Assembly (NCBI RefSeq): GCF_004138125.1
Contig: NZ_RXHS01000008.1
Span: 107,090 to 171,089, forward strand
From: Seramator thermalis
GTDB lineage: Bacteria; Bacteroidota; Bacteroidia; Bacteroidales; Dysgonomonadaceae
Reading direction: 5' to 3'
DNA length: 64,000 bases
Below, one piece after another: positions 1 through 7,323 of this stretch (its first letter is position 1; every line of letters starts with the position of its first letter). A program made the position numbers and the translations under genes. Under the pieces are notes generated by a model. It was not told the DNA's origin. It was given only the letters and a program-made list of their open reading frames with translations, and did no database searches.

Positions 1-246
1 AAACTTTCGACTATTTCGACTGCAAAGAAATAGAATAAAGTGGTGCAAATCAATCACTAATTGTAGTGATTTTTTTAATATGCTTCGCAAATTTGTTTTA
101 TCGAGCTCGTTGCATTATCGGCATTTTTATTTTTTATCCTATTTAGCTTTTATTAATAAGAATCAGTCTAAATTAGAATGAACAAATAAAATCTTGATTC
201 GTTATATATTTACGAAAGCAGAAACAAAAAAAATAATTTTATAAAT
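1..246. other. AT-rich upstream region of sodB
   Basis: No complete gene is visible here. Around 157-179 there are overlapping AGAATC/TTAGAAT-type half sites (AATAAGAATCAGTCTAAAT), which loosely resemble an iron-regulator operator. That reading is an inference only. The likely sodB promoter lies between about 185 and 225, where TATATTTAC is an imperfect -7 box. Confidence 0.3.
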
Positions 247-939
247 ATGAAAATTAATCACAGCTATTGGGTTCTTTTGATCGCTTCCATCTTACTGATC
301 GGGAGAAGTGATTTAGTGAAAGCTCAAAATTCAGAAATCAATTCATCTAAAAACAAAAAAACTATGACATTCGAAAAAGTAGCATTACCTTACGCAACCG
401 ACGCATTGGAGCCGGTTATCAGCAAACAAACCATCGAACTCCACTACGGCAAGCATCATCAGGCCTACGTGGACAATCTGAATAAATTTATAGTCGGAAC
501 AAAGTTTGAAAATTCCGATCTTGAAACCATTGTAAAAGAAAGCGATGGAGCTATCTTCAACAATGCAGGACAGGTGTTGAATCACAACCTCTATTTTACT
601 TCTTTCTCACCCAAAGGTGGAGGCGAACCTAAAGGGAAACTTGCCGAAGCTATCAATGCACAATTCGGCTCGTTCGAAAAATTCAAAGAAGATTTCACTG
701 CAGCCGGAGTCGCCTTGTTCGGTTCGGGATGGGTTTGGTTGGCTAAAGACGCAGATGGCAAACTTTCAATCGACAGCGAAAGCAATGCCGGTAATCCCGT
801 TCGAAAAGGATTAACTCCAATTCTGGGATTCGATGTATGGGAACACTCTTATTATCTCGATTATCAGAATCGTCGTGCCGACCACCTGAAAGAACTGTGG
901 AAGATTGTTGACTGGGACGTTGTAAGCCAACGTTATTAA
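247..939 (+). CDS. sodB: superoxide dismutase (Fe/Mn, probably cambialistic), with N-terminal extension
   Basis: This enzyme converts superoxide to hydrogen peroxide and oxygen. Metal ligands are visible as H66 (LHYGKHH), H113 (LNHN), D196 and H200 (DVWEH). Q109 in NAGQVLNH sits where iron-type and cambialistic enzymes carry glutamine. The reading frame begins with about 39 extra residues that look like a signal peptide (MKIN then a hydrophobic stretch, KAQ). The canonical SOD start is M40, at base 364 (MTFEKVALPYATDAL). The product could therefore be exported when made from 247 and cytoplasmic when made from 364. The enzyme identity is certain; the true start is open. The gene stands alone and ends at a strong terminator shared with pgeF. 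Confidence 0.95.
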   Translation: MKINHSYWVLLIASILLIGRSDLVKAQNSEINSSKNKKTMTFEKVALPYATDALEPVISKQTIELHYGKHHQAYVDNLNKFIVGTKFENSDLETIVKESDGAIFNNAGQVLNHNLYFTSFSPKGGGEPKGKLAEAINAQFGSFEKFKEDFTAAGVALFGSGWVWLAKDADGKLSIDSESNAGNPVRKGLTPILGFDVWEHSYYLDYQNRRADHLKELWKIVDWDVVSQRY

Positions 940-988
940 TTGAAAGCAGTCATTTCCGGCAAACCTGAACATTTTTTTAGTGACAGGG

Positions 989-1024
989 AAAGGAGCGAAA
1001 ATCATCAAATTCGCTCCTTTTTTT
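989..1024. terminator. bidirectional terminator between sodB and pgeF
   Basis: An 11-bp perfect stem (989-999 with 1010-1020, AAAGGAGCGAA arm) is followed by a T run on the plus strand. It lies between convergent genes, and its T tract touches the pgeF stop codon. Confidence 0.85.
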
Positions 1025-1832
1025 ATTTCAGCATAATGCCACAAAGCATTCGGCCACAATGCACACTCTGGCGGCGTGCCGAGAAAAACAGATCGGGATT
1101 TTCGTATGTGCAAAGATCCGCTTTCTCGATATGTTGGAGGAGAATTCCCATACGGAGTAGTTCGAGACGATTAATTTCTTTCAAATCGATGTGCATTTTT
1201 CCGGTAATCTCATTTTTGATGGAAGCCGACGATAAATCGAAACCTTGTTGACGAAAAATTTCCACCACCTCATCCCCCACTTCGTAATGTTGCATGCAAA
1301 TGGCAGGGCCGATGGCTGCAACAACATCAGAAGCCGAAGACGAATATTGCTCTTGCATAAAGCGAATCGTTTTCTCCACCATTCGATCGCTTGTCCCTCG
1401 CCAACCGGCATGAACAGCAGCAACAACACCTTTAGCTCGATCATATAGCAAAATGGGAACACAGTCGGCTACGGTTACGCACAAAAAAAAGTTTTTCAGC
1501 TGCGTCACGGTTGCATCTACGCCATACAGAATTTCGTTTTTTTGCGAGAGAGGCAACGACAAAAAATGCTCATCGATAGCCAAAATACGGCTGCCGTGAG
1601 TTTGGTGCGGAACGATAAAGACCGAAGGGTTCATGTACCACATTCGAGCCAGAATGGTCAGATTCTCGAAAATGGACACCGGATCGTCATCGGAATAATT
1701 TCCCAGATTAAGCGATGAAAATTCCCCTTTGCTTACGCCACCGCTTCGCGTAGTAAAAAAATGTTCGATTCCGGGTTCAGCACTCAGCAAATCGAATTGC
1801 AACAAAGTCGGATATTCGGGATGTGGATGCAT
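1023..1832 (-). CDS. pgeF: YfiH/laccase-domain protein (peptidoglycan editing factor / purine nucleoside phosphorylase family)
   Basis: This is a 269-residue member of the cytosolic YfiH (DUF152) family. Family members were first described as multicopper oxidases; characterised ones act on purine nucleosides or remove mis-incorporated L-Ser from UDP-MurNAc. The metal-site motifs are visible: HQTHG, VADCVPILL and HAGWRGT, followed by GPAICMQHYEV. The length is normal. It follows obg on the same strand with a 9-base gap, so adk-obg-pgeF probably form one transcript. Which of the two published activities applies here cannot be read from the sequence. Confidence 0.9.
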   Translation of the reverse strand: MHPHPEYPTLLQFDLLSAEPGIEHFFTTRSGGVSKGEFSSLNLGNYSDDDPVSIFENLTILARMWYMNPSVFIVPHQTHGSRILAIDEHFLSLPLSQKNEILYGVDATVTQLKNFFLCVTVADCVPILLYDRAKGVVAAVHAGWRGTSDRMVEKTIRFMQEQYSSSASDVVAAIGPAICMQHYEVGDEVVEIFRQQGFDLSSASIKNEITGKMHIDLKEINRLELLRMGILLQHIEKADLCTYENPDLFFSARRQSVHCGRMLCGIMLK

Positions 1833-1841
1833 ATAGGGAAT

Positions 1842-3011
1842 CTAAAAATCTTCTTCGAAATAATCCGTATCATCCTCATCGTCTTCGCTCTCGTCATATA
1901 AGTCGTCATCGAACTCATCGGAAACATCTTCTTCGTCTTCATCAAAATGAAGAGACCTGACATCGAGCTTTCGATGGACAATCGAATCTCGAGAAACAGA
2001 AAATTGACTCACCATATCATCAGCATTAAGCTCTCGCCAAAGCAAATCTTTGAGTGCCGAAATTCCGTAACCGGTGACGGATGAAATAAAAACGTAGGGA
2101 ATATCGGCCGGCAACGAAAACGACATTTCGTGAATCAGTTCGTCATCGAGCATATCCGATTTGGAAATGGCAAGAACCCGACGCTTATCAAGCAATTCGG
2201 GATTATATTGAGTGAGCTCGTTGAGCAAAACTTCGTATTCTTTTTTAATATCGTCCGCGTCGGCAGGAATCACGAAAAGCAACAACGAATTTCGTTCGAT
2301 ATGGCGAAGGAATCGCAATCCCAATCCCTTTCCTTCGCTTGCACCTTCGATGATGCCCGGAATATCGGCCATCACAAAAGATTTTCCGTCTCGATACGAA
2401 ACGATTCCCAAGTTGGGTTCGAGTGTGGTAAAAGGATAATTGGCAATTTTGGGCTTGGCAGCCGAAACCACCGAAAGCAATGTGGATTTGCCGGCATTCG
2501 GAAATCCGACCAAACCGACATCAGCCAGCACTTTCAATTCGAGAATAACCCATCGTTCCTGATACGGTTCGCCGGGCTGTGCGTAACGTGGCGCCTGATT
2601 GGTGGCACTTTTGAAATGCGTATTGCCTAATCCCCCACGACCGCCTTTCAGCAAAACAACTTCCTGCCCGTCATCGGTGATATCGCAGAGGTATTCGCCG
2701 GTGAGAGCATCGTAAGCAACTGTTCCACAAGGCACATCGATTACCCTGCTTTCACCTTTCCTGCCTGTTCGTTGACTGCGAGCCCCGTTTTCGCCATGTT
2801 CGGCAAAAATATGTCGTTCGTATTTCAGATGAAGCAAAGTCCAATAATTGCGATTACCGCGCAGAATGACGCTTCCGCCATCACCTCCATCGCCACCGTC
2901 GGGGCCCCCTTTGGGGATGTACTTTTCGCGCCGGAAATGAGCAGATCCGCGCCCGCCTTTTCCTGAACGGCAAAAAATCTTGACATAGTCAACAAAATTG
3001 GTTTCGGCCAT
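1842..3011 (-). CDS. obg: Obg/CgtA ribosome-associated GTPase
   Basis: This is an essential GTPase that binds the large ribosomal subunit and is linked to stringent control. The glycine-rich Obg fold occupies roughly residues 1-157 ([20 protein letters not shown]). The G domain follows, with P-loop [18 protein letters not shown] and SKSD-type base recognition. The start is placed at 3011 (MAETNFVDY), which is the family's usual N-terminus. The longer frame from 3038 would overlap the adk stop codon. The C-terminal ~35 residues are strikingly acidic (runs of D/E ending FEEDF). The gene lies 7 bases downstream of adk. Confidence 0.96.
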   Translation of the reverse strand: MAETNFVDYVKIFCRSGKGGRGSAHFRREKYIPKGGPDGGDGGDGGSVILRGNRNYWTLLHLKYERHIFAEHGENGARSQRTGRKGESRVIDVPCGTVAYDALTGEYLCDITDDGQEVVLLKGGRGGLGNTHFKSATNQAPRYAQPGEPYQERWVILELKVLADVGLVGFPNAGKSTLLSVVSAAKPKIANYPFTTLEPNLGIVSYRDGKSFVMADIPGIIEGASEGKGLGLRFLRHIERNSLLLFVIPADADDIKKEYEVLLNELTQYNPELLDKRRVLAISKSDMLDDELIHEMSFSLPADIPYVFISSVTGYGISALKDLLWRELNADDMVSQFSVSRDSIVHRKLDVRSLHFDEDEEDVSDEFDDDLYDESEDDEDDTDYFEEDF

Positions 3012-3018
3012 GATTATA

Positions 3019-3594
3019 TTATTGGGCAAATGAATCAATCACTTTCTCCATCGCGGCAAAGATATCGTCGATGGAGCCTTCGCCGTATATTTCGTGCAAT
3101 TTACCCTGCCGGCGATAAAATTCTTTCAATGGAGCTGTCTGGTCGTAATAAACCTTCAGCCGCGATTCTATCGTTTCGCGATTGTCGTCGCTTCTTCCCG
3201 ATATTTCGCCACGTTTCAGCAAACGTTCAACGAGTTCTTCGTCTTTAACCTCCAAACTGAGAACAAGCGAAATGGACTGACCGTTTTTTTCGAGCATTTC
3301 GTCGAGCGCTTTCCCCTGCTCCAAGGTTCGAGGGAAGCCATCGAATATGAACCCCTCGACATCGGAATTTTTCTTGATCAGTTCGTCCAACATTCCGATA
3401 ACAACCTCATCCGGAACAAGCTGCCCCTTCGACATATAGGATTCGGCCATTTGGCCAAGCGGCGAGTTTGCCTTTATTTCTGCCCTCAACAAATCTCCGG
3501 TCGAAACATGTTTCAATCCGTACTTTTCGATTAGCTTAGCGCTTTGTGTACCTTTCCCCGATCCGGGCGCCCCAAAAATAACAATGTTCAGCAT
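3019..3594 (-). CDS. adk: adenylate kinase
   Basis: This enzyme interconverts ATP+AMP and 2 ADP. It has P-loop [10 protein letters not shown] near the N-terminus, followed by STGDLLR and FDGFPRT, the AMP-binding signatures. The start at 3594 ([11 protein letters not shown]) is the canonical one; the longer frame from 3633 would add 13 unsupported residues. At 191 residues it is a short-lid form. It is the first gene of the adk-obg-pgeF run. Directly upstream lies a cassette-like island rather than another housekeeping gene. Confidence 0.96.
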   Translation of the reverse strand: MLNIVIFGAPGSGKGTQSAKLIEKYGLKHVSTGDLLRAEIKANSPLGQMAESYMSKGQLVPDEVVIGMLDELIKKNSDVEGFIFDGFPRTLEQGKALDEMLEKNGQSISLVLSLEVKDEELVERLLKRGEISGRSDDNRETIESRLKVYYDQTAPLKEFYRRQGKLHEIYGEGSIDDIFAAMEKVIDSFAQ

Positions 3595-3821
3595 ATATTT
3601 AATATTTTGATAAATAAGCATAAGGAACTGCAAAGATACGAGTTTTGTAGCGTATAGCGAAGTTTTAAGGACGCATACCCCGTCAAATTTTTGTATTTTT
3701 CATATTTTGAACCAAATAGCGTCCTAAGCGATTTTAAAATTAGAAGAATGATTGAGTTGGCAATCGTCAAAGGAAAAAGAAAGTATGGAACTTGTCCGTT
3801 CTGTCATTTAATTTTATGTCG

Positions 3822-3912
3822 TGGTACGCTTGCCGCAAACGTTCCGAGGATATCTGAAGTCCTGCAAAGCAGGATTTGGGATAGAGATACGTCTTTTGTT
3901 AGGCGACGCTGC
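3822..3912 (-). other. attC-like imperfect hairpin downstream of the membrane gene
   Basis: An imperfect hairpin centres on 3866-3868: TCCTGC/GCAGGA is perfect and TATCtgAAgTCCTGC (3851-3865) pairs outward with 3869-3883. Read on the minus strand, it begins with GCCTAAC (3904 to 3898), an exact match to the integron core RYYYAAC. The distal end carries only GTTTGCG, a poor match to GTTRRRY. It starts 10 bases beyond the stop codon of the gene at 3915-4454. Confidence 0.35.
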
Positions 3913-3914
3913 AA

Positions 3915-4454
3915 TTACCTGTTTTCTTTTGGCCTTATCCATGGTCGGAATAGAGGATGTTTAGTCTTTATGCCATATACCGGAAGTAGTTTTTGGGCAA
4001 TGAGCTCCCTATTTATGAGAAAGATCACAAAAAATACAATCTGAACAAGATACTGATTAATACCAAATCCCACTACAATACCTCCGATGTCTCCCCCATA
4101 GATAAAAGGACCAATGGAGAGATTCAATGCATCCACCAGCAAAAAAAGTACAATCAGCCAGTAGCCTAACGAACCAAAAAAGGAACTTTGTAAACGTGCT
4201 ATCTTCACTCTAAACAAGAACATTGAATAGCCCAACACAATCGTAATGAAGTTGCTCATTCCTGAAATAAAACCCCACTTGATGCCTTGCCTTTCAGCTA
4301 CAGGAGTTTTGAATATAACTTCCAATCCGTAGGGATGAACCTGAAATGCCTCATACTCTTCAAATGCCATTGCCATAAGAGCGTGAGTACCCTCATGAAT
4401 AATGGCAAAGATAATTATCGCTAATATGACGGTCAAATATTTCCTCATTGTCAA
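3915..4454 (-). CDS. small integral membrane protein with HExxH motif (putative M50-like metallopeptidase)
   Basis: This is a 177-179 residue protein with about four to five membrane segments and a HEGTH zinc-type motif (residues 20-24) inside the first one. A second hydrophobic segment contains LLVDALN, where site-2-protease-like families often supply a further ligand; that link is inference. Upstream on the minus strand lies a perfect AGGAGG (4466-4461). It is 6 bases from a TTG start (4454) and 12 bases from ATG (4448), so TTG is plausible. Such a Shine-Dalgarno sequence is unusual for this genome and suggests transfer. The gene sits between two attC-like hairpins and could be a gene cassette. 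Its function is unknown. Confidence 0.75.
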   Translation of the reverse strand: MTMRKYLTVILAIIIFAIIHEGTHALMAMAFEEYEAFQVHPYGLEVIFKTPVAERQGIKWGFISGMSNFITIVLGYSMFLFRVKIARLQSSFFGSLGYWLIVLFLLVDALNLSIGPFIYGGDIGGIVVGFGINQYLVQIVFFVIFLINRELIAQKLLPVYGIKTKHPLFRPWIRPKENR

Positions 4455-4460
4455 TCATTT

Positions 4461-4466
4461 CCTCCT
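4461..4466 (-). promoter_or_regulatory. strong Shine-Dalgarno sequence
   Basis: AGGAGG on the minus strand, 6 bases ahead of the TTG at 4454. Neighbouring Bacteroidetes genes show nothing comparable. It is the main sign that the downstream gene came from a Shine-Dalgarno-using donor. Confidence 0.6.
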
Positions 4467-4480
4467 AATTTGCCATTGTC

Positions 4481-4600
4481 GACTAACGGTTACGTATATG
4501 TGTCGTAAGGAATTGAGTGGTAGTTTCTTGTCAAACCGCTTTGTAGTTTGAGCGGGATACAACGCTTGAATACCCACTGAAACCCTTATGGCATATAACC
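4481..4600 (-). other. large attC-like imperfect hairpin upstream of the membrane gene
   Basis: GGTTAcgTATATG (4488-4500) pairs with CATATAACC (4592-4600). Inward, CGTAAGG pairs with CCTTAT, GAGTGGTA with TACCCACT, and CCGCT (4536-4540) with AGCGG (4551-4555). Together they make a stem with many bulges over about 113 bases. Read on the minus strand, the gene-proximal end is GTTAGTC (4487 to 4481), one base off the integron core GTTRRRY. Size, bulges and position resemble an attC site, but no integrase gene is in the window. Confidence 0.35.
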
Positions 4601-5029
4601 TTTAATATAAAATCCTATGTTCCCGTAAATTAAGTAATCGTTAATTTGCTTGTTCAAGCAATTCGGTTACAATCATATCTATAACTACTAAGGTTCATAA
4701 AGAAAGAAAGTAAGTTGTTGAGGAGAACTTGAATCTCTTTCCGGCTTCAAATGTATTATTTTATTTTTAAGTTCAAAAGGATTTTTTGTAAATTTCAAAT
4801 CCACATATTCAACACTTTTAACTTTACGAAGTTTATGAACTTTTCTCGATTCCGAGAGGCTGGTCTGTTTTTTACCAATTTGGCAAAACCAGTAACTCAA
4901 AAATCATTCGAGATGCTTAAATTTCTTCTTACTTTTTTACCTATTTCGGACACTCTTGGTTTTGAACTTATAGATGCGATTCGACGTTAATAGCGTAACG
5001 ATTAAATTAACCAACTAAATGCATTCGCG
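4601..5029. other. intergenic region without a supported gene
   Basis: The region is AT-rich. An open frame on the minus strand (4900 to 4688, TTG start, about 70 residues, Lys/Ser-rich) has plausible codon use. It is preceded by an in-frame stop and matches no family I recognise, so it may be the 3' end of a decayed gene. No promoter or terminator is clear. Confidence 0.3.
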
Positions 5030-5341
5030 ATGAAAAAAGAAGAATTTAAAAACAAGGCTCAGAGTGTGCTGGACGAACTATCGAGCAGAATCGACGAAAT
5101 GGAAACAAGAGCAAACGAGATTGCCGACGATGCCAAGGAGGAATATTACAAACAACTCGATAACCTGAAAGAGTTGAAATCGCAACTATCCACCAAGTTG
5201 GATGAATTCGACAAAATTGCCGACAGCAAATGGGACGTCGTGAAAGAAAGTGCCGGAGAATTCTTTAATTCCGTGTCATCGGCCTGGAAAGAAAGTTATG
5301 CAAAAATTGTAGATGCTTTCAAAAAGAAAGAGCACGATTAA
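5030..5341 (+). CDS. small coiled-coil protein (sll1863-type stress response family)
   Basis: This is a 103-residue, highly charged, helix-rich protein (KKEEFKNKAQSVLDELSSRI) with heptad-like spacing along most of its length. It has no signal peptide, membrane segment or cysteine. It resembles the short coiled-coil proteins annotated as sll1863-type stress response proteins in Bacteroidetes; that assignment rests on overall appearance. The gene stands alone between the cassette-like island and the repeat mosaic. Confidence 0.75.
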   Translation: MKKEEFKNKAQSVLDELSSRIDEMETRANEIADDAKEEYYKQLDNLKELKSQLSTKLDEFDKIADSKWDVVKESAGEFFNSVSSAWKESYAKIVDAFKKKEHD

Positions 5342-5405
5342 CAGGCGCAATTATTTCATCTTCGAAAAAACACAACAAGGGATATCCGTTTTTTGTAAGC
5401 TCCAC

Positions 5406-5537
5406 CTACTTTTCGCATCGTACTTGGCTCGAATGAAAATTCGGGCTATATTTTTCACTCAGAATTTCCTCGGTAGCAGGTTTTTCCAATGCTTCATAAT
5501 CTTCACAAACACTCTTCTTTTTCTGCCGAACGACCAT
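5406..5537 (-). CDS. possible small protein or gene remnant
   Basis: A 43-codon frame starts with ATG at 5537 and ends at TAG (5406-5408). It is rich in charged residues (MVVRQKKKSVCEDYEALEK) with codon use like neighbouring genes. The frame stays open for about 14 codons upstream of the ATG. No family is recognised and no promoter is seen. It may be the tail of a gene lost when the repeats accumulated. Confidence 0.22.
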   Translation of the reverse strand: MVVRQKKKSVCEDYEALEKPATEEILSEKYSPNFHSSQVRCEK

Positions 5538-5724
5538 TGTATGTATCACTTGCCCGAAATTTTTTTCAGGAATGGCATTTGTGTTTCAACAAATGGTATA
5601 ATTCCATCGATTTTGTTGTTTTGTGTATGCACAAAAGTCGCTCAACGTTAAAAGAATGATAATTGTTTGTACGCAGAGGTCGTTCCGCCGAAAAAACAGG
5701 ACTCTTGTTTCGCACAATTGATTG

Positions 5725-5818
5725 GCTCACTTTTGCCTGAAAGGCAATAACCTTCATAACTGCAGGTCACGACCTGCAGACAAAGACGTCCCTACCATTA
5801 CTGCCTGAAAGGCAGAAC
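5725..5818. repeat. interspersed repeat A, copy 1
   Basis: About 94 bases, strongly similar to 6323-6416. It contains hairpins TGCCTgaaAGGCA, CTGCAGGTCacGACCTGCAG (5760-5779) and CTGCCTgaaAGGCAG. Compared with copy 2, the outer T-A pair of the central hairpin has become C-G on both arms, so pairing is kept. Confidence 0.8.
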
Positions 5819-5929
5819 TATTGTCGCTGCATTGATAAATATCTTCGCCGGCAAAAAAGAACAAATAAAACGAAAATTCGTAATTTAAAATTTCCACTTC
5901 TTTCTTAAATTCTCAATTATCCATTATTT

Positions 5930-6144
5930 TCCCGACCTCATCTCATCATCGGGGTTCCCGATCTGCGCAAAGAGCGTGCCGTCAGGCAAAAGACAAGCTG
6001 TTTGAGCCGCCGCAAGGCGGCGAGTTATTTGTCTTTTAGCGAACAAGCAGCTATCGGGTCGATGAGGAGATGCAGTCTTGATTTTTTTTGCATACTTTTT
6101 TGCATCAAGGCAAAAAAGTATGTGGGGTTTGGGGCAACGCCCCA
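5930..6144. repeat. interspersed repeat B, copy 1
   Basis: About 215 bases, nearly identical to 6663-6881 (four substitutions and one T-run indel). In order it holds an AAAAGACAA/TTGTCTTTT outer stem enclosing GCCGCC-GCAA-GGCGGC, a 13-bp stem CATACTTTTTTGC/GCAAAAAAGTATG, and TGGGGC-aac-GCCCCA. A frame crosses it on the minus strand, but the substitutions change amino acids, so coding is unlikely. Confidence 0.85.
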
Positions 6145-6322
6145 ACAAGTCCACAGACGGATATTCAGCGCCGGCGACGGAAAGGTACTGCCTTTCAGGC
6201 AGGTTTCCGACGACGATTCATGCCGCAGAATAAATGCTGCGGTTATGAAAATTCGGCTTTTCAAGCCAAAAACACCCTCGAATACAGAAATATTCATCGC
6301 AGCGGAAGCCTTCAATTCACCA

Positions 6323-6416
6323 GCTCACTTTTGCCTGAAAGGCAATAATCTTCATAACCGCAGGTCACGACCTGCGGACAAAGACGTCCCTGCCATTGCT
6401 GCCTGAAAGGCAGAAC
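6323..6416. repeat. interspersed repeat A, copy 2
   Basis: Second copy of repeat A, 598 bases downstream of copy 1. The central hairpin reads CCGCAGGTCacGACCTGCGG (6358-6377). A reversed TGCCTttcAGGCA motif also occurs alone near 6190, so the family is broader than two copies. Confidence 0.8.
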
Positions 6417-6662
6417 CACTGCAGTTGCACAAACGAATATTCATGCGGGCGAAAAGCGAACAAACAAAAACAAAAATTCGTAATTTAAAATTCCCACTTC
6501 TGACTTCCCCACTTCTTTCTTAAATTCTCAATTATGGGATTACACCATCTGAACAGTCCCCTTAAGATAAGGGGACAAGCGCTGTCGCCAGGCAGTGCAG
6601 GGGTTATGATATTTCTTCATTTCTAACTTCTTTTCTTCTCTCACACTCATCCGTTCTCCCTT

Positions 6663-6881
6663 ATTTTCCCGACCTCATCTCATCATCGGGGTACCCGATC
6701 TGCGCAGAGAGCGTGCCGTCAGGCAAAAGACAAGCTGTTTGAGCCGCCGTAAGGCGGCGAGTTATTTGTCTTTTAGCGAACAAGCAGCTATCGGGTCGAT
6801 GATGAGATGCAGTCTTGATTTTTTTTTGCATACTTTTTTGCATCAAGGCAAAAAAGTATGTGGGGTTTGGGGCAACGCCCC
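6663..6881. repeat. interspersed repeat B, copy 2
   Basis: Second copy of repeat B. The GCCGCC/GGCGGC hairpin now has a GTAA loop instead of GCAA; both are GNRA-type tetraloops. The 13-bp A/T-rich stem and the GGGGC hairpin are unchanged. Confidence 0.85.
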
Positions 6882-7147
6882 AAAGAATCAATTCAAAATG
6901 GATAATGTAAATTGATTGATTCGATGATTTATCGATTTACGGATGAATCCGGGCAGTACAGGAGTTATGATAATCATTTAAGTTCATAAAGTTAGAAAGT
7001 TTCATTTTCATCTTGTAATTCGTAACTCGTAACTTTCAATTCCCATTTCCAACTTCTTTCTTTCTTCACTTCTTATTTCTCATCATATATCCGAAAATTC
7101 TGCGTCACTTGTTTAATGCAAAAGATTAGAAACGTCAGAAAAAGAAA

Positions 7148-7180
7148 AGAGACTGTCCTGAATTGAAGACAGCCTCTTTT
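7148..7180. terminator. terminator of tRNA-Cys
   Basis: The stem pairs AGAGACTGTC with GACAGCCTCT (one mismatch), with a T-rich tail on either strand. It lies just downstream of the minus-strand tRNA. Confidence 0.75.
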
Positions 7181-7185
7181 TCGTG

Positions 7186-7256
7186 AGGTACCTGGCGGAT
7201 TCGAACCGCCGTAAGCGGTTTTGCAGACCGTTACCTAGCCACTCGGTCAAGGTACC
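7186..7256 (-). tRNA. tRNA-Cys (anticodon GCA)
   Basis: A 71-base cloverleaf on the minus strand. The acceptor stem is GGTACCT/AGGTACC with discriminator T, as expected for Cys. The anticodon loop has CTGCAAA with GCA, and the T arm is GGCGG-TTCGAATC-CGCC. CCA is not encoded. Confidence 0.97.
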
Positions 7257-7323
7257 GTTCGCGCTTAAAGCGGGTGCAAAGATAATACATTTTTTTGAGT
7301 ATCAAAAAAGAGGATACCCTTAT

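Larger units (their letters stand above)
5342..7147. other. 1.8-kb non-coding mosaic of interspersed repeats
   Basis: No convincing gene lies between the coiled-coil gene and the tRNA-Cys terminator. The stretch holds two copies each of repeat A (5725, 6323) and repeat B (5930, 6663). It also has low-complexity AATTCGTAATTTAAAATT/CCACTTCT-type text at about 5873-5925, 6473-6537 and 7013-7085. A 9-bp hairpin lies at 6556-6576 (GTCCCCTTA arms). Fragments reading GCAGTGCAGGGGTTATGATA occur near 6593 and, diverged, near 6946. One 43-codon frame (5406-5537, minus) is listed separately. Confidence 0.7.

Noticed and set aside
1..38. Possible end of an upstream plus-strand gene (frame 3 reading to TAA at 36-38)
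   Set aside because: Only 12 codons are visible, too few to support a feature.
3691..4044. 117-residue plus-strand frame
   Set aside because: It overlaps the attC-like hairpin and the 3' end of the minus-strand membrane gene, with no motif or start signal.
4751..4990. 79-residue plus-strand frame
   Set aside because: Phe/Ile/Lys-rich AT-driven frame with no start signal; the opposite strand frame is equally plausible, so neither is called.
5924..6891. Two related 76-residue frames on the minus strand
   Set aside because: They are carried by repeat B. All four substitutions between copies change amino acids, and an indel shifts the N-terminal part. No promoter or family match.
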